64,000 bases of DNA from Niastella populi. Its GTDB lineage: Bacteria; Bacteroidota; Bacteroidia; Chitinophagales; Chitinophagaceae. The position numbers and the translations under genes were made by a program. The DNA lies in NCBI RefSeq assembly GCF_002078015.1, contig NZ_LWBP01000199.1:310001-374000 (forward strand), given 5' to 3'. Below are positions 34,801 through 43,102 of the stretch, piece after piece (position 1 is the first letter of the stretch; every line of letters starts with the position of its first letter). Under the pieces are notes generated by a model that saw only the letters and a program-made list of their open reading frames with translations, was not told the DNA's origin and did no database searches.

Positions 34801-35117
34801 AACGGGGCGATGCGGCTACCTGGCAAAAGGTAAGTACTTTAACCAGCGGCACGGTAAAAAATGCTATCACTAATTGGACGAATTCTGATGCTCAGGTTGT
34901 AGATGCATCGTATATACGATCGAAGAATATACAGGTGGGGTACACTTTTTCCGATAAATTTTGTAAGAAAAGACATATAAAAAGAACGAATGTTTATATA
35001 AGCGCCGAGAACCTGTTCACCATAACGCCCTTTAAAGGCGCCGACCCGGAATTACAGTCACCATTTAGTTTGCCTTTGCAAAGAACGGTGACCATCGGCT
35101 TACAAGTAACATTATAA
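31875..35117 (+). CDS. SusC/RagA-family TonB-linked outer-membrane transporter with STN-like N-terminus
   Basis: The 1080-residue product has a signal peptide (to about 19) and an STN-like domain (about 28-100, SLERVIKILKQKGVTVVVDK). A carboxypeptidase-regulatory-like domain (about 108-185, TRGLVLSDSSHPLPLASIQL) comes next. The plug has PLFVVNGIPW and ITLLKDAEATSMYGARGANG, the SusC plug signature, followed by the barrel (end TVTIGLQVTL). The STN-like domain fits direct signalling to FecR. SusD follows 10 bp downstream. No enzyme gene accompanies the pair, so the ligand cannot be read from context. Confidence 0.94.
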   Translation: MKKVLGYLVMVCCFSVASGQDDGPGAPGQSLERVIKILKQKGVTVVVDKRNLKLAEPVRVPIQPFNDSLLPRIFAEQPYLKYEFIANRLAISRKTKEEIESARAHFTFRTRGLVLSDSSHPLPLASIQLRPGGGGVMTSSQGEFSLDWSIGDTIEVSHISYKTVLIPWRSSRRTLFVHMELEHPNMDVAIVKGYSTKEKSNTAGVAQVKLTGVPTGDVLKIIQENISGVFAPPTSGLAGTTHKFQFRGPTSLGANSELNYRPSSSPLFVVNGIPWAPLLRPVNQLTTMVGEPQAPGIAAVGFDPFFTINPLDIETITLLKDAEATSMYGARGANGVILITTKKGNSKEPQVTVSASYGIGRSLPGMPLMNTEQYLEMRREAFTNDNSAITAAKAPDLVVWDQNRYTDFNKLLLGGTSHNMNQHFSFSQGDTLYQFMLNGGYGSQTANLPSDVYGKRWSLLSDFYYRSKNRKLKTGITASFAVAENKWLTENIMNATLLAPNAPALKDSEGNLIWEENDAHFRNPLSFFKLKDNIQTGNTSIHAYVQYKIMRKWRLESSVGYQEIRVHERSKKPMSAFDPDLNPRGTYSEAKNRFTTWIVEPSLHYTDSLFKRIRVEGVIGASWSAQLNDWWNRNDTGYTNDQLLGIPSAANGFTYKADKSKYLFLSTFGRVKFNLKNKYFLSLTVRRDGSSRFGPENRYANFGAIGAGYIFWEKENEKGANSYAKLRASYGTTGNDQIGDYAYLNTWNKAAQLYQGITGIFPTGLANPYYQWEVTRKLEAGIEFRINDIFNATVTGYRNRSKNQLINYILPGQAGFGSIVQNFPAIIQNTGVEVDASFKKTWGKFIWSSKLTLAIPQNKLVRFDDLENSDYANKLMIGKPLNILIAQHYTGVDSATGLFTIADADEKKAINYDPVFFGGIRNIFYFRQFYLDTYFEFRKQNAPHPFTYLYRSYFPGTTNLDFYSNQPAELNNRWRQRGDAATWQKVSTLTSGTVKNAITNWTNSDAQVVDASYIRSKNIQVGYTFSDKFCKKRHIKRTNVYISAENLFTITPFKGADPELQSPFSLPLQRTVTIGLQVTL

Positions 35118-35127
35118 ACTGTAACGT

Positions 35128-36552
35128 ATGCATCTGTTCAGGATAATAAACAAATGGGTTGTTGCAGCACCTTTGGTTATCGGGTTGCCCCTGATCATCA
35201 GCTGTAATAAACTACTCGATGCGGGTTCACCTGCCAACCAGGTGATCACTCCGCAGGTTTATACCAGCGATTCGCTGGCCCGGGCCGCATTGATTGGGGT
35301 ATACTATAAAATGATGTATAGTTTTGGACCATTCAATGGACAAATAAGCCGTTACTGCGGCTTAGCCGCCGACGAATTAAACCGAACCACATCGTTAGAA
35401 ACAGATCAGCCATTTCTGACAAACACCCTCACGCCAGATAACAAAACAATATGGTTCATTTGGACTAATACATATTCTTACATCTATCAATGTAATGATA
35501 TCATAGAGGGGCTTACCGGTGCCAATACTATCACCCCCACCCTGCGCAATCAATTATTAGGGGAAGCATATTTCTTACGGGCGCTTTCCTATTTTTACCT
35601 GGTTAACCTGTTTGGCGATGTACCACTGGCCCTCGGCACCGATTATACAAAGAACACCTCCATACCCCGGACTGCTGCCACTACAGTTTATGACCGGATG
35701 GTTGAAGATCTGGTCAGCGCCAAAAACTTATTGACAGATAAATTGCCCGACCTCCCTGCAGACCGGGTACGGGCAAACAGGCTGGCGGCACAGGCCTTAC
35801 TTGCGAGAATTTATTTATTCCGCGGACAATGGGCAAACGCTGCCGCAGAAGCAACCGCGGTTATCGAATCAAGAGTTTTCCAGCTTGAAACCGACCTGGC
35901 GCAAACCTTCCGTTACAACAGCAGGGAAGCCATTCTTCAGTTTATGACCATTATGGAGGCATACAATACGGCTGAAGGCGGTATGTTCGTTCCATTGAAC
36001 CCCAATGGCAGACCTGCTTTTATTCTCAGCGACACACTGATGAAGAAAATTGAACCGGGCGATGCGCGCCGTTTATGGATCAGGACGGTGACCGTCGGCG
36101 GAAACCAATACAACTCACCCTATAAATATAAATTGAACACCAGTGTTCCGCGGGAGGAATACAACATAGTGCTGCGCCTGGCAGAACTATATTGTATTCG
36201 CGCGGAGGCGCTGACGATGCTCGATCAATTGACTGATGCGCTCAGCGACCTGAATAAGATCAGGAAAAGAGCGGGGTTGCCAGACCTGACCACTATCACT
36301 ACACAAAGCCAGGCGCTTGCTGCCATTGAACAGGAGCGGCGCGTGGAATTCTTTGCAGAATGGGGTCATCGCTGGTTCGATCTTAAACGTTTACCGGCTC
36401 ACACTGCTACTCACCCTGGCGAAAAAAGGATCGATGAGGTAATGAGCTACTGCCGGCCACTGACCTGGACACCTGCAGCAGCTTTATGGCCCGTTCCCAG
36501 GGATGAGATAATCCGTAACCCGGCTTTGACCCAAAACGACGGTTACAACTAA
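35128..36552 (+). CDS. SusD/RagB-family surface lipoprotein
   Basis: The 474-residue product has a signal peptide with lipobox (LIISC, Cys26) and then NKLLDAGSPANQV. Conserved SusD blocks are LGEAYFLRALSYFYLVNLFG, RANRLAAQALLARIYLFRGQ and IEQERRVEFFAEWGHRWFDL. The end, ALWPVPRDEIIRNPALTQND, is the usual SusD C-terminus. It is cotranscribed with SusC and forms its ligand-binding cap. Confidence 0.94.
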   Translation: MHLFRIINKWVVAAPLVIGLPLIISCNKLLDAGSPANQVITPQVYTSDSLARAALIGVYYKMMYSFGPFNGQISRYCGLAADELNRTTSLETDQPFLTNTLTPDNKTIWFIWTNTYSYIYQCNDIIEGLTGANTITPTLRNQLLGEAYFLRALSYFYLVNLFGDVPLALGTDYTKNTSIPRTAATTVYDRMVEDLVSAKNLLTDKLPDLPADRVRANRLAAQALLARIYLFRGQWANAAAEATAVIESRVFQLETDLAQTFRYNSREAILQFMTIMEAYNTAEGGMFVPLNPNGRPAFILSDTLMKKIEPGDARRLWIRTVTVGGNQYNSPYKYKLNTSVPREEYNIVLRLAELYCIRAEALTMLDQLTDALSDLNKIRKRAGLPDLTTITTQSQALAAIEQERRVEFFAEWGHRWFDLKRLPAHTATHPGEKRIDEVMSYCRPLTWTPAAALWPVPRDEIIRNPALTQNDGYN

Positions 36553-36563
36553 CGCTTACCATG

Positions 36564-36881
36564 TTAATATAAATCACTGTATATCGTTGCAAAATAAAGC
36601 GGTGCACTGAAGCCAAACTCAAATTCATTCAATCCTACATATGGAATATGTGAAAATGAATAACCGGGATATGAACTTCGTAACCTTGCCATTTCATCCC
36701 AAATGCTGCAATAAGATCCGGCCGGGTCGGTGAGGTCAATGTCGGTAAACCAGAGATAGTAGTTAGAAAGTGCATACGACTGATCAAAGGGTTGAACGAA
36801 CGCAGTAGTTTTTGCAGTAAAGTTCGCATTGGCAATAGTAAACGTACATGCGAAAACGAAAAGTGCGATCATCTTTTTCAT
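36564..36881 (-). CDS. Small exported protein of unknown function, 105 aa
   Basis: The credible start is the ATG at 36881; the frame extends 57 codons further but that part is not protein-like. A signal peptide (KKMIALFVFACTFTIANA) precedes about 85 residues rich in aromatics (YLWFTDIDLTDPAGSYCSIW, FEFGFSAPLYFATIYSDLY). It has one mature-region Cys. I know no family. It is convergent with SusD, 11 bp from its stop, and is read on the opposite strand, so it is not part of the SusC/D transcript. Confidence 0.55.
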   Translation of the reverse strand: MKKMIALFVFACTFTIANANFTAKTTAFVQPFDQSYALSNYYLWFTDIDLTDPAGSYCSIWDEMARLRSSYPGYSFSHIPYVGLNEFEFGFSAPLYFATIYSDLY

Positions 36882-37412
36882 AACTGACTCGGTTTTTATG
36901 TTGTAAAAAAATAAAAAAGACATAGTTATCCCAAACGGCATTGCATCAACGCAGCATGGACAATTTTGTTTTTTCAACAATCCAATAAAAGGGCAATAGG
37001 AACGCCTTTTCAGCCGGCACGAGGGCGAAAGGCTGACACTTACATATGGCAACGCGATTATATTTTACTTCAACAGCAGGGGAATATACATGAGTGAAAG
37101 TGTAATATCGCTACAAAAAAACAGGCACATGGTACAAATACGAAGAGGTTAGCGCATCATTTACGTGTAGCAGATAAACACATATTCACAGTCAGACAGA
37201 ATCCCCCTATTATATTAAACAACGCACTAATTGATTTGACAAAAGAAATTTCAAATTAGTGTCTCCACATGAAAAGAACCTGTTACATAAAACATGCTGA
37301 CTGATAATTTCTAACAATAAGATTGAAATGCATAATCTTCTTTATCATATGTTACTGTAATGTATTTACACTTGTAATTGATTATTTATATTTGAAATTC
37401 ATAATAACTACC
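36882..37412. other. Gene-free, AT-rich divergent spacer
   Basis: The stretch separates the small exported protein gene (minus) from the hydrolase gene (plus). The only feature I can support is the promoter candidate at 37365-37394. The remainder is AT-rich without clear repeats or hairpins. Confidence 0.5.
37365..37394 (+). promoter_or_regulatory. Bacteroidota-type promoter of the alpha/beta hydrolase gene
   Basis: TATATTTG (37387-37394) is a perfect TAnnTTTG box. TTTA (37365-37368) lies 18 nt upstream in the -33 position, and the ATG at 37413 follows 18 nt downstream. This supports 37413 over the upstream in-frame ATG at 37323, which would place the promoter inside the gene. Confidence 0.6.
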
Positions 37413-38096
37413 ATGCAACACATCATTTTATTACATGGCGCATTAGGCAGTAAGGACCAACTGCAACCGTTGGCAAAAGCATTGACTGATTCATTCCAGG
37501 TTCATAGTTTTAATTTCAGCGGTCATGGCGGTCGACCGTTTCCTGATATAGCATTTTCCATACCATTATTTGCAGAAGAGATTTTGGAATACATGAAGGA
37601 GACAAATATAGAACAGGCCGATATTTTCGGTTATAGCATGGGGGGATATGCGGCCCTGTACCTGGCAAAACATTATCCGCACAAGATCAATAGACTGGTT
37701 ACCCTGGCAACCAAGTTCCATTGGGACGACAAAACCGCCGCCCGTGAAGTGAAAATGCTCGATGCGAAAACCATTCAGGAGAAAGTGCCGGCTTTTGCCG
37801 CCCAGTTGCAACAACGGCATGCACCCAACGACTGGCTGGTTCTGCTCGACAAAACCAGGGAGCTGCTTACCGGTCTGGGACAAAAAAACGCATTACAGCC
37901 AGATGATTACACTTACATAACAACCCCCTCATTGATATTACTCGGCGACCGCGATAAAATGGTTACCCTTGAAGAAACAACGGCGGTTTACAAACAATTG
38001 CCCAACGCCCAATTCGGCGTTCTGCCCGGAACGCCCCACGCCTTTGAACAGGTGAATGTGTCGCTTTTGGCGGAAATGATAACAAGGTTTAAGTAA
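37413..38096 (+). CDS. Alpha/beta-fold hydrolase
   Basis: The 227-residue protein starts at the ATG at 37413, which gives the canonical opening MQHIILLHGALGS with the oxyanion HG motif. The nucleophile elbow is GYSMGG (Ser75). Asp is in LLGDRDKMV and His in GTPHAFEQ, which completes the triad. It has no signal peptide and a small cap region around residues 105-145. Substrate class is open (esterase, MenH-like or haloalkane-type). It appears monocistronic, ending in the palindromic hairpin at 38111. Confidence 0.85.
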   Translation: MQHIILLHGALGSKDQLQPLAKALTDSFQVHSFNFSGHGGRPFPDIAFSIPLFAEEILEYMKETNIEQADIFGYSMGGYAALYLAKHYPHKINRLVTLATKFHWDDKTAAREVKMLDAKTIQEKVPAFAAQLQQRHAPNDWLVLLDKTRELLTGLGQKNALQPDDYTYITTPSLILLGDRDKMVTLEETTAVYKQLPNAQFGVLPGTPHAFEQVNVSLLAEMITRFK

Positions 38097-38110
38097 AATG
38101 TGCCCCCCTT

Positions 38111-38143
38111 AAATGTGCCACACCTCAAAGGTGTGGCACATTT
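38111..38143. repeat. 33-nt perfect palindromic repeat, copy 2
   Basis: AAATGTGCCACACCT (38111-38125), loop CAA, and AGGTGTGGCACATTT (38129-38143) form the same stem as at 29041-29073 with a different loop. It lies 14 bp after the hydrolase stop and is followed by TAATCGG. With its terminal TTTT it could act as a terminator for that gene. Confidence 0.85.
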
Positions 38144-38160
38144 TAATCGGGCAACCTGAC

Positions 38161-38195
38161 AAAAAAACCATTTGCCCGTCACCGAACAAATGGTT
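38161..38195 (-). terminator. Rho-independent terminator of the minus-strand signalling operon
   Basis: AACCATTTG (38166-38174) pairs with CAAATGGTT (38187-38195) across a 12-nt loop, and on the minus strand TTTTTTTG follows. It lies 46 bp after the stop at 38242 of the last kinase gene and fits termination of the 47273-38242 gene run. Confidence 0.75.
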
Positions 38196-38206
38196 CATAT
38201 TAATTT

Positions 38207-38240
38207 AAACCTAAAATCCATAAATCCCAAAATCGGAAAC
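38207..38240. repeat. 8-bp-period repeat (AATCCCAA type)
   Basis: The units are AAACCTAA, AATCCATA, AATCCCAA and AATCGGAA in 8-bp register, ending at the stop codon of the kinase gene at 38242. The word matches the arrays at 17.4 and 25.5 kb. A shorter trace (AATCCTAAAATCTAAATCTG) is at 48541. Confidence 0.65.
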
Positions 38241-38241
38241 C

Positions 38242-39717
38242 CTACGCCACCTCCTTACTCATCTTCGGCACATGCACCTTTATAGTACATCCATGCCCCT
38301 TGGAAGAGATCACTTCCAGTTTGCCGTCGAAGAGCTCTATGCGACTGAGGATATTGCTCAGTCCCACTCCTTTCCGGCGCTCCCGGGGATCAAAACCTTT
38401 ACCATCGTCCTCGATGTTCAGGTCAATAAAATCGTTCTTTTCAATTAATTCGATCTTCACATTGTGCGCCTGCGCATGTTTTATGATATTATTGAACTGT
38501 TCCTGTACAATACGGTAGAGGGCCAGCTGTTGTTGCGGACTGATATTCCTTAGCTGTTCCCTTTCGTAACTGAAATTGATAGCGAAGGGGTTTACCAGGC
38601 GAATGTTCTCAATAAGGTCCTGCACCGAATCTATGAGGCCGTTCTTGTCCATCACCGGCGGCACCAGCGATTTCGAGATCTTCCTGATCTCATTGATGGC
38701 CAGCTGCAGGTTGTTGATGCTGCGTTCCAGCAGTTCATCGCGCATATCTTCTTCCTGCATCGAAGCCTCGATATAGGCCTTTGTAACCGCCAGTATCTGG
38801 TTGATGTTGTCATGCAGCTCCCGCCCTATCTCCAGCCTTTCGCGCTCCTGGCTTTCGATGGAAGCCCGTACCAGTTTGCGCTGGTGCTCTTCACGCTCCC
38901 TGGCTATCTGGGCTGAATATCTGGCCAGCTGCGTTTCAACTGTTACTTTCTCCGTTATATCCTGGCAGGTGCCAATATAACTGATCACACCGTCTTTCCG
39001 TTTTACCGATCCCCGCCCTTCTATATTTTTTTCAACCCCGTGTTTGCTTACGATACGGAACTGTACCGGGGTAGCCGTTCCCTTTTCCAATGCCTCTTCC
39101 TGCGCTTTCATAACGATGTGTTTGTCATCGGTATGTACAAGCTGCATGAAAATCTCAAACGACAAAGGGGCATTGATCTCAAGGTCGAGGATCCGGAATA
39201 ACTCTTCCGAACAGGCGATCATTTCGCCCGACTCGCCTATTTCCCAGCTTCCGATCTTCGAGATCTTTTGCGCTTCGGCCAGCTGGCCTTCGCTTTTGCG
39301 CAGCTTCTGTTCTGCCTGGATCTTCTCCCGCCGTTCATTGGCTTCTTTAATGGCCCTTTTTATCTTGGGTATCACCGTAAACAGTTTATCCTTTATAGCG
39401 TAATCGGTAACCCCGTTCTTGATCAGTTCCACCGCGTTTTCTTCGCCGATGGTGCCTGAAACAATTATGAACGGTACATCCGGACAAATTTCCTGTTTAA
39501 TATTGAATGCCGATACGCCGTCGAATCCCGGCAACGAGTAGTCACTCAATATAACATCGGGTTTACAATCGAGCAATGCACTCCTGAATTGTTCTTTTGT
39601 TTCCACTATGGTTGGAACAAAATCCAGGGCGCCTTTCTTTAATTGGTACAACAACAGCTCGAGGTCGCTGTCGTCATGTTCGAGGATCAGTAGATTAATA
39701 CCTGGCACAGTTATCAT
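38242..39717 (-). CDS. Receiver-PAS-histidine kinase (HisKA_3/NarX-like)
   Basis: The 491-residue protein has a receiver domain first (about 7-125; acidic EHDD, phosphoacceptor Asp59 in ILSDYSLPG, Lys in AIKDK). A PAS domain follows (about 150-260, GSWEIGESGEMIACSEELFR). A HisKA_3 dimerisation helix carries His302 (ERLEIGRELHDNINQIL), and the HATPase domain has DDGKGFD and GVGLSNI. There is no membrane segment. The receiver-first layout suggests that a phosphorylated input tunes the kinase. It is the last gene of the minus-strand signalling run, 3 bp after the stand-alone receiver gene. Confidence 0.92.
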   Translation of the reverse strand: MITVPGINLLILEHDDSDLELLLYQLKKGALDFVPTIVETKEQFRSALLDCKPDVILSDYSLPGFDGVSAFNIKQEICPDVPFIIVSGTIGEENAVELIKNGVTDYAIKDKLFTVIPKIKRAIKEANERREKIQAEQKLRKSEGQLAEAQKISKIGSWEIGESGEMIACSEELFRILDLEINAPLSFEIFMQLVHTDDKHIVMKAQEEALEKGTATPVQFRIVSKHGVEKNIEGRGSVKRKDGVISYIGTCQDITEKVTVETQLARYSAQIAREREEHQRKLVRASIESQERERLEIGRELHDNINQILAVTKAYIEASMQEEDMRDELLERSINNLQLAINEIRKISKSLVPPVMDKNGLIDSVQDLIENIRLVNPFAINFSYEREQLRNISPQQQLALYRIVQEQFNNIIKHAQAHNVKIELIEKNDFIDLNIEDDGKGFDPRERRKGVGLSNILSRIELFDGKLEVISSKGHGCTIKVHVPKMSKEVA

Positions 39718-39720
39718 AAC

Positions 39721-40176
39721 TTACGATTGATAGGGTTGATTTAATATTAACCAGTAAAGGCCCATACAACTTACAGCCTTTATATAACTTTCAAATTCTA
39801 CGGGTTTAACTATGTAACTGTTTACCCCAAGCATATAGCTTTCCATAATATCCTTTTCTTCTTTTGACGAGGTAAGCAGCACAACGGGTATCATTCTGGT
39901 ACGTTTGTCCGATTTCAGCTTTCTTATCACTTCCAGCCCGTCTACTTTGGGCATTTTAAGGTCAAGGATGATCAGTCTTGGCAGGTCGGCTGCATTACGC
40001 CGGGCATACGCACCGGTGCAAAATACATAGTGCAGCAGTTGCTCGCCATCCTTTACATGGATCAGCGAACCGGCCAGCCCTTCTTTTGCAAGGGCGCGAA
40101 TCGTTAGCTCGGCATCGTCGGCATTGTCTTCACAGAGTACTATGTCTACTTTACCGGGGTTTGCATTTTCAATCAT
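39721..40176 (-). CDS. Single-domain response regulator (Rcp1-like)
   Basis: The 151-residue protein is a receiver only. It has the acidic pair CEDNADDAE, phosphoacceptor Asp72 in LIILDLKMPKVDG, the switch Thr in LLTSS and Lys in YIVKPVEF. It belongs to the Rcp1 type with the extended loop TGAYARRNAADLP, usually paired with phytochrome-like kinases. Its start overlaps the stop of the upstream kinase by 4 nt (ATGA), so coupled synthesis with that kinase is likely and it is its probable phosphate acceptor. Confidence 0.93.
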   Translation of the reverse strand: MIENANPGKVDIVLCEDNADDAELTIRALAKEGLAGSLIHVKDGEQLLHYVFCTGAYARRNAADLPRLIILDLKMPKVDGLEVIRKLKSDKRTRMIPVVLLTSSKEEKDIMESYMLGVNSYIVKPVEFESYIKAVSCMGLYWLILNQPYQS

Positions 40177-41672
40177 ATAGGAGGGTTATTGGTTTTTGGT
40201 AATGAGAAGTAAAAAACAGCGCCGTCACCGGGCTTTCCTTCAGCCCACACTTTTCCGCCATGTTTTACGATGATCCGTTGTACAATGGCCAGTCCTACGC
40301 CTGTTCCTTCAAATTCATCATTACTATGTAACCGTTGAAATACGCCGAATAACTTATGCGCATACTGCATATCGAACCCGGCGCCATTATCTTTTATATA
40401 ATACACAATTTCATCGTCTTTTTCTTCAGCGCCTATCTCAACTTCCGGGTTGTCTTTTTTAGCGGAATACTTTACCGCATTGGTGATAAGGTTGATGAAC
40501 ACCTGCGACAGCAATGCCGGATCGCCCTGTGTTCCGGGCAGCGAATGGAGCGTTATTTTCGTTTTTTCCGATGCCGTATGCCGTATGTCTGCGACGATCG
40601 GTTCTACCAGTTTTTTAAAATCGATGGCTACACGCGTAATGTCCTTGCGGCCCATACGCGAGAACTCGAGAAGGTCGTCAATAAGCGTGCCCATCTTCCG
40701 CGCATTGTTCCTGATCACATTCAACATGCGTTTGGCCTCGTCGTTGAAATCCTGCGCATGATCTTCCTGTATCATTTGTGCATAGCCATTAATACTGCGC
40801 AGCGGCGCCCGCAGGTCATGCGATACGGAATAGGAGAACGCTTCCAGTTCTTTATTGGTCAACTGCAGTTGGGCAACATTTCTTTCCAGGTTCTTATTCA
40901 ACTGGTTTATTTCAAAGTCGGCCTTTTTCTGGCGGGTGATGTCACGGCCATTGGCAAACCAGCTTTTGTTCTTATGCACCACGTTCCAGCTGAAATACCG
41001 CGGCTCATTGCTTTTGGTATACATCAACGCCTCAAATGAAAATGTGGGCGGGCATTGTTTTGCCAGTTGCTGCACCTTCCACTGACCGTCTTCCGACAAA
41101 TAAGTGAGCAATGAAGATCCCTTTATTTCCTGCGCGCTATACCCGAGGCGGTCGTACACTGCATCGTTCATTTCTTCTATGTGAAATGTTTTGCTGTTGA
41201 TGATGCAAATAAGGTCGGCCGAATTGTTGATCAATAACGCATAATTCTCCAGCGCCTGGTTCTTCTCCATCAACTCGCGTTGCTGGCGGTGCAATTGCAG
41301 CAACACATTTACCTTGGCCTCGGTGATCTCGGGGTTAAGCGGTTTCGCCAGGTAATCGATAGCCCCTTCTTCAAATCCTTTCAATACGAATTTCTGGTCT
41401 TTCAGTTCGGCCGTTACAAAAATGATAGGCGTTTCGCTGGTACGTTTGTTCGATTTCAGGATCTGCGCCACTTCAAACCCATCCATACCCGGCATTTGCA
41501 CATCGAGTATGATGAGGTCTATTTCCTGGTTCAGCGCAATTTTCAAAGCCTCATTACCGCTGGTAACGCTGATCAAATTACGGCCCGGCTGGTTCAGGAT
41601 CTGTTCCAGCGCATAAATGTTATTAACCTTATCGTCAACGATCAGAATATTATCTTCAGCCTGTTTTACCAT
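40173..41672 (-). CDS. Receiver-PAS-histidine kinase (phytochrome-type H-box)
   Basis: The 499-residue soluble protein has a receiver (about 7-125; Asp57 in LIILDVQMPGMDG, Lys110 in YLAKPL). A PAS domain (about 140-250, ADLICIINSKTFHIEEMNDA) is followed by a short coiled coil. The HisKA H-box is FSYSVSHDLRAPLRSINGYA with His285, of the bacteriophytochrome type. The HATPase domain has IKDNGAGFDM and GTGVGLAIVQRI. The adjacent Rcp1-like receiver, overlapping by 4 nt, is the likely partner. It lies 5 bp after the CheB gene. Confidence 0.93.
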   Translation of the reverse strand: MVKQAEDNILIVDDKVNNIYALEQILNQPGRNLISVTSGNEALKIALNQEIDLIILDVQMPGMDGFEVAQILKSNKRTSETPIIFVTAELKDQKFVLKGFEEGAIDYLAKPLNPEITEAKVNVLLQLHRQQRELMEKNQALENYALLINNSADLICIINSKTFHIEEMNDAVYDRLGYSAQEIKGSSLLTYLSEDGQWKVQQLAKQCPPTFSFEALMYTKSNEPRYFSWNVVHKNKSWFANGRDITRQKKADFEINQLNKNLERNVAQLQLTNKELEAFSYSVSHDLRAPLRSINGYAQMIQEDHAQDFNDEAKRMLNVIRNNARKMGTLIDDLLEFSRMGRKDITRVAIDFKKLVEPIVADIRHTASEKTKITLHSLPGTQGDPALLSQVFINLITNAVKYSAKKDNPEVEIGAEEKDDEIVYYIKDNGAGFDMQYAHKLFGVFQRLHSNDEFEGTGVGLAIVQRIIVKHGGKVWAEGKPGDGAVFYFSLPKTNNPPI

Positions 41673-41677
41673 CCTGA

Positions 41678-42256
41678 TTATTTTTTTATAAGCGCCAATA
41701 AATACCGGCTTATCTCATCGGGCGTCATAATATGGCGCACATAACCCGTATTGATAGCCGCTTTCGGCATATCGGCATAATCGGCAGTTTCGGGCGACTG
41801 TGCAATGGTAACGCCGCCCCGCATACTGATCTTCCTGATACCCGCGGCGCCATCATTGTTTGCGCCGGTTAAAATGATACCCAGCAGCCGTTCTTCGAAT
41901 ACATCCGCCGCCGTTTCGAACAATACATCTATCGACGGACGGCTGAAATTTACCGGCGCGTCAAAACTTAGGGAAAAGGTGCGGTCATTTTCGATCAGCA
42001 AATGATAATCGGGCGGTGCAAAATACACGACGCCGTTTTCAATTGCCTCTTTTTCATCGGCCTGTTTTATCCGTACCTTACATTTTTGTTGCAGCACTTC
42101 TTCAAGCAGGTTCCGCTCATCCTTTGCGCGGTGCTGCACCACCATTATCGGCAAAGGAAAGGCAGCCGGCAATGGTTGCAAAATTCGGGTCATCGCATAC
42201 AAACCGCCGGCAGAAGCCCCGATCACAATTGCATGGTACTCATTTTTATCCTCCAT
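41678..42256 (-). CDS. cheB: CheB-type protein-glutamate methylesterase domain protein
   Basis: The 192-residue protein is the CheB catalytic domain alone, without the usual receiver. Ser15 is in VIGASAGG, His42 in VVQHRAKDE and Asp135 in LTGANNDGAAGI, so the catalytic triad is complete. The canonical GMGxDG loop reads GANNDG. It would remove methyl esters (or deamidate Gln) on a target protein. No MCP is encoded in the window. The gene lies between CheR (16 bp) and a receiver-kinase (5 bp) in the kinase run. Lack of the receiver means that its activity is not directly gated by phosphorylation on the same chain. Confidence 0.93.
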   Translation of the reverse strand: MEDKNEYHAIVIGASAGGLYAMTRILQPLPAAFPLPIMVVQHRAKDERNLLEEVLQQKCKVRIKQADEKEAIENGVVYFAPPDYHLLIENDRTFSLSFDAPVNFSRPSIDVLFETAADVFEERLLGIILTGANNDGAAGIRKISMRGGVTIAQSPETADYADMPKAAINTGYVRHIMTPDEISRYLLALIKK

Positions 42257-42272
42257 GTGACAGTTACCCGTT

Positions 42273-43085
42273 CTATTTTATTTTCATAAATATTTTTTCT
42301 TTTTTATCGATCTCTTCAAAACACTTTTGCTTATCGGCAAACAATAACGACTCCTTATTGCCCAGCCCCAGAAAACCAAAAGGGCATAAACTTTCGTAGA
42401 ACAGGTCGATCACTTTGTTTTGGAGGCTCTGGTTGAAATAAATGAGCACATTGCGGCAAAGGATCAGTTGAAACTCGTTGAACGATTTATCCATGGCCAG
42501 GTTATGTACGGAGAAAACAATATTCTGCCGTAATGATTTATCCCAAAGCACCGAATTGTATTTAGCCTTGTAATAATCGGAAAATGAATTTTTGCCGCCT
42601 GCCTTTATGTAATTCTCAGTATAATTTTTCATATTACTGATGGTTGAAAGCCCGTCTTTGGCCTTTTGAAGGGCATCCTGGTTGATGTCGGTGGCATAGA
42701 TCACCGTTCTCTCCAGCAACCCTTCCTCACGCAGCAAAATGGCCATGCTGTATACTTCTTCGCCGGTACTGCAACCGGCTATCCATACTTTTATGAACGG
42801 GTACGTAGCCAGCCGGTTCACCACATTTTTACGCAGGCTTTTGTAAAACTGCGGATCACGGAACATTTCGGTAACGTTTACCGTGATCTCCTGTATAAAA
42901 TGCTCAAATGCCGCCTCGTCTTTCATCACCAATCTGCCCAGCTCTTTCAAGCCGCCGATCCTGTTCGTTTCCATGAACGAACGTATGCGGCGAATCACCG
43001 ACGCCTCTGCATATTCCGTAAAATCGTACCCGTATACGAACCGTACCGATTCAAGGAATTGTCTGTATTCTTCATTGGCAATCAT
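42273..43085 (-). CDS. cheR: CheR-type protein-glutamate methyltransferase
   Basis: The 270-residue protein has the helical N-terminal domain (SVIRRIRSFMETNRIGGL) and the SAM-binding domain. NVTEMFRDP is the CheR signature, VWIAGCSTGEEVYSMAI binds SAM, YATDIN holds the acidic ribose ligand and ILCRNVLIYF is the final motif. It transfers methyl groups from SAM to Glu side chains of its target. It sits directly upstream of CheB and downstream of the large hybrid kinase (144-bp gap holding a 7-bp repeat). It is a paralogue of the CheR at 59934. Confidence 0.94.
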   Translation of the reverse strand: MIANEEYRQFLESVRFVYGYDFTEYAEASVIRRIRSFMETNRIGGLKELGRLVMKDEAAFEHFIQEITVNVTEMFRDPQFYKSLRKNVVNRLATYPFIKVWIAGCSTGEEVYSMAILLREEGLLERTVIYATDINQDALQKAKDGLSTISNMKNYTENYIKAGGKNSFSDYYKAKYNSVLWDKSLRQNIVFSVHNLAMDKSFNEFQLILCRNVLIYFNQSLQNKVIDLFYESLCPFGFLGLGNKESLLFADKQKCFEEIDKKEKIFMKIK

Positions 43086-43102
43086 TAGTAAAATGCTTGT
43101 TA

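Noticed and set aside
36882-37052. 57-codon N-terminal extension of the small exported protein
   Set aside because: It is Cys/Arg-rich, not protein-like, and would mask a clean signal peptide starting at 36881.
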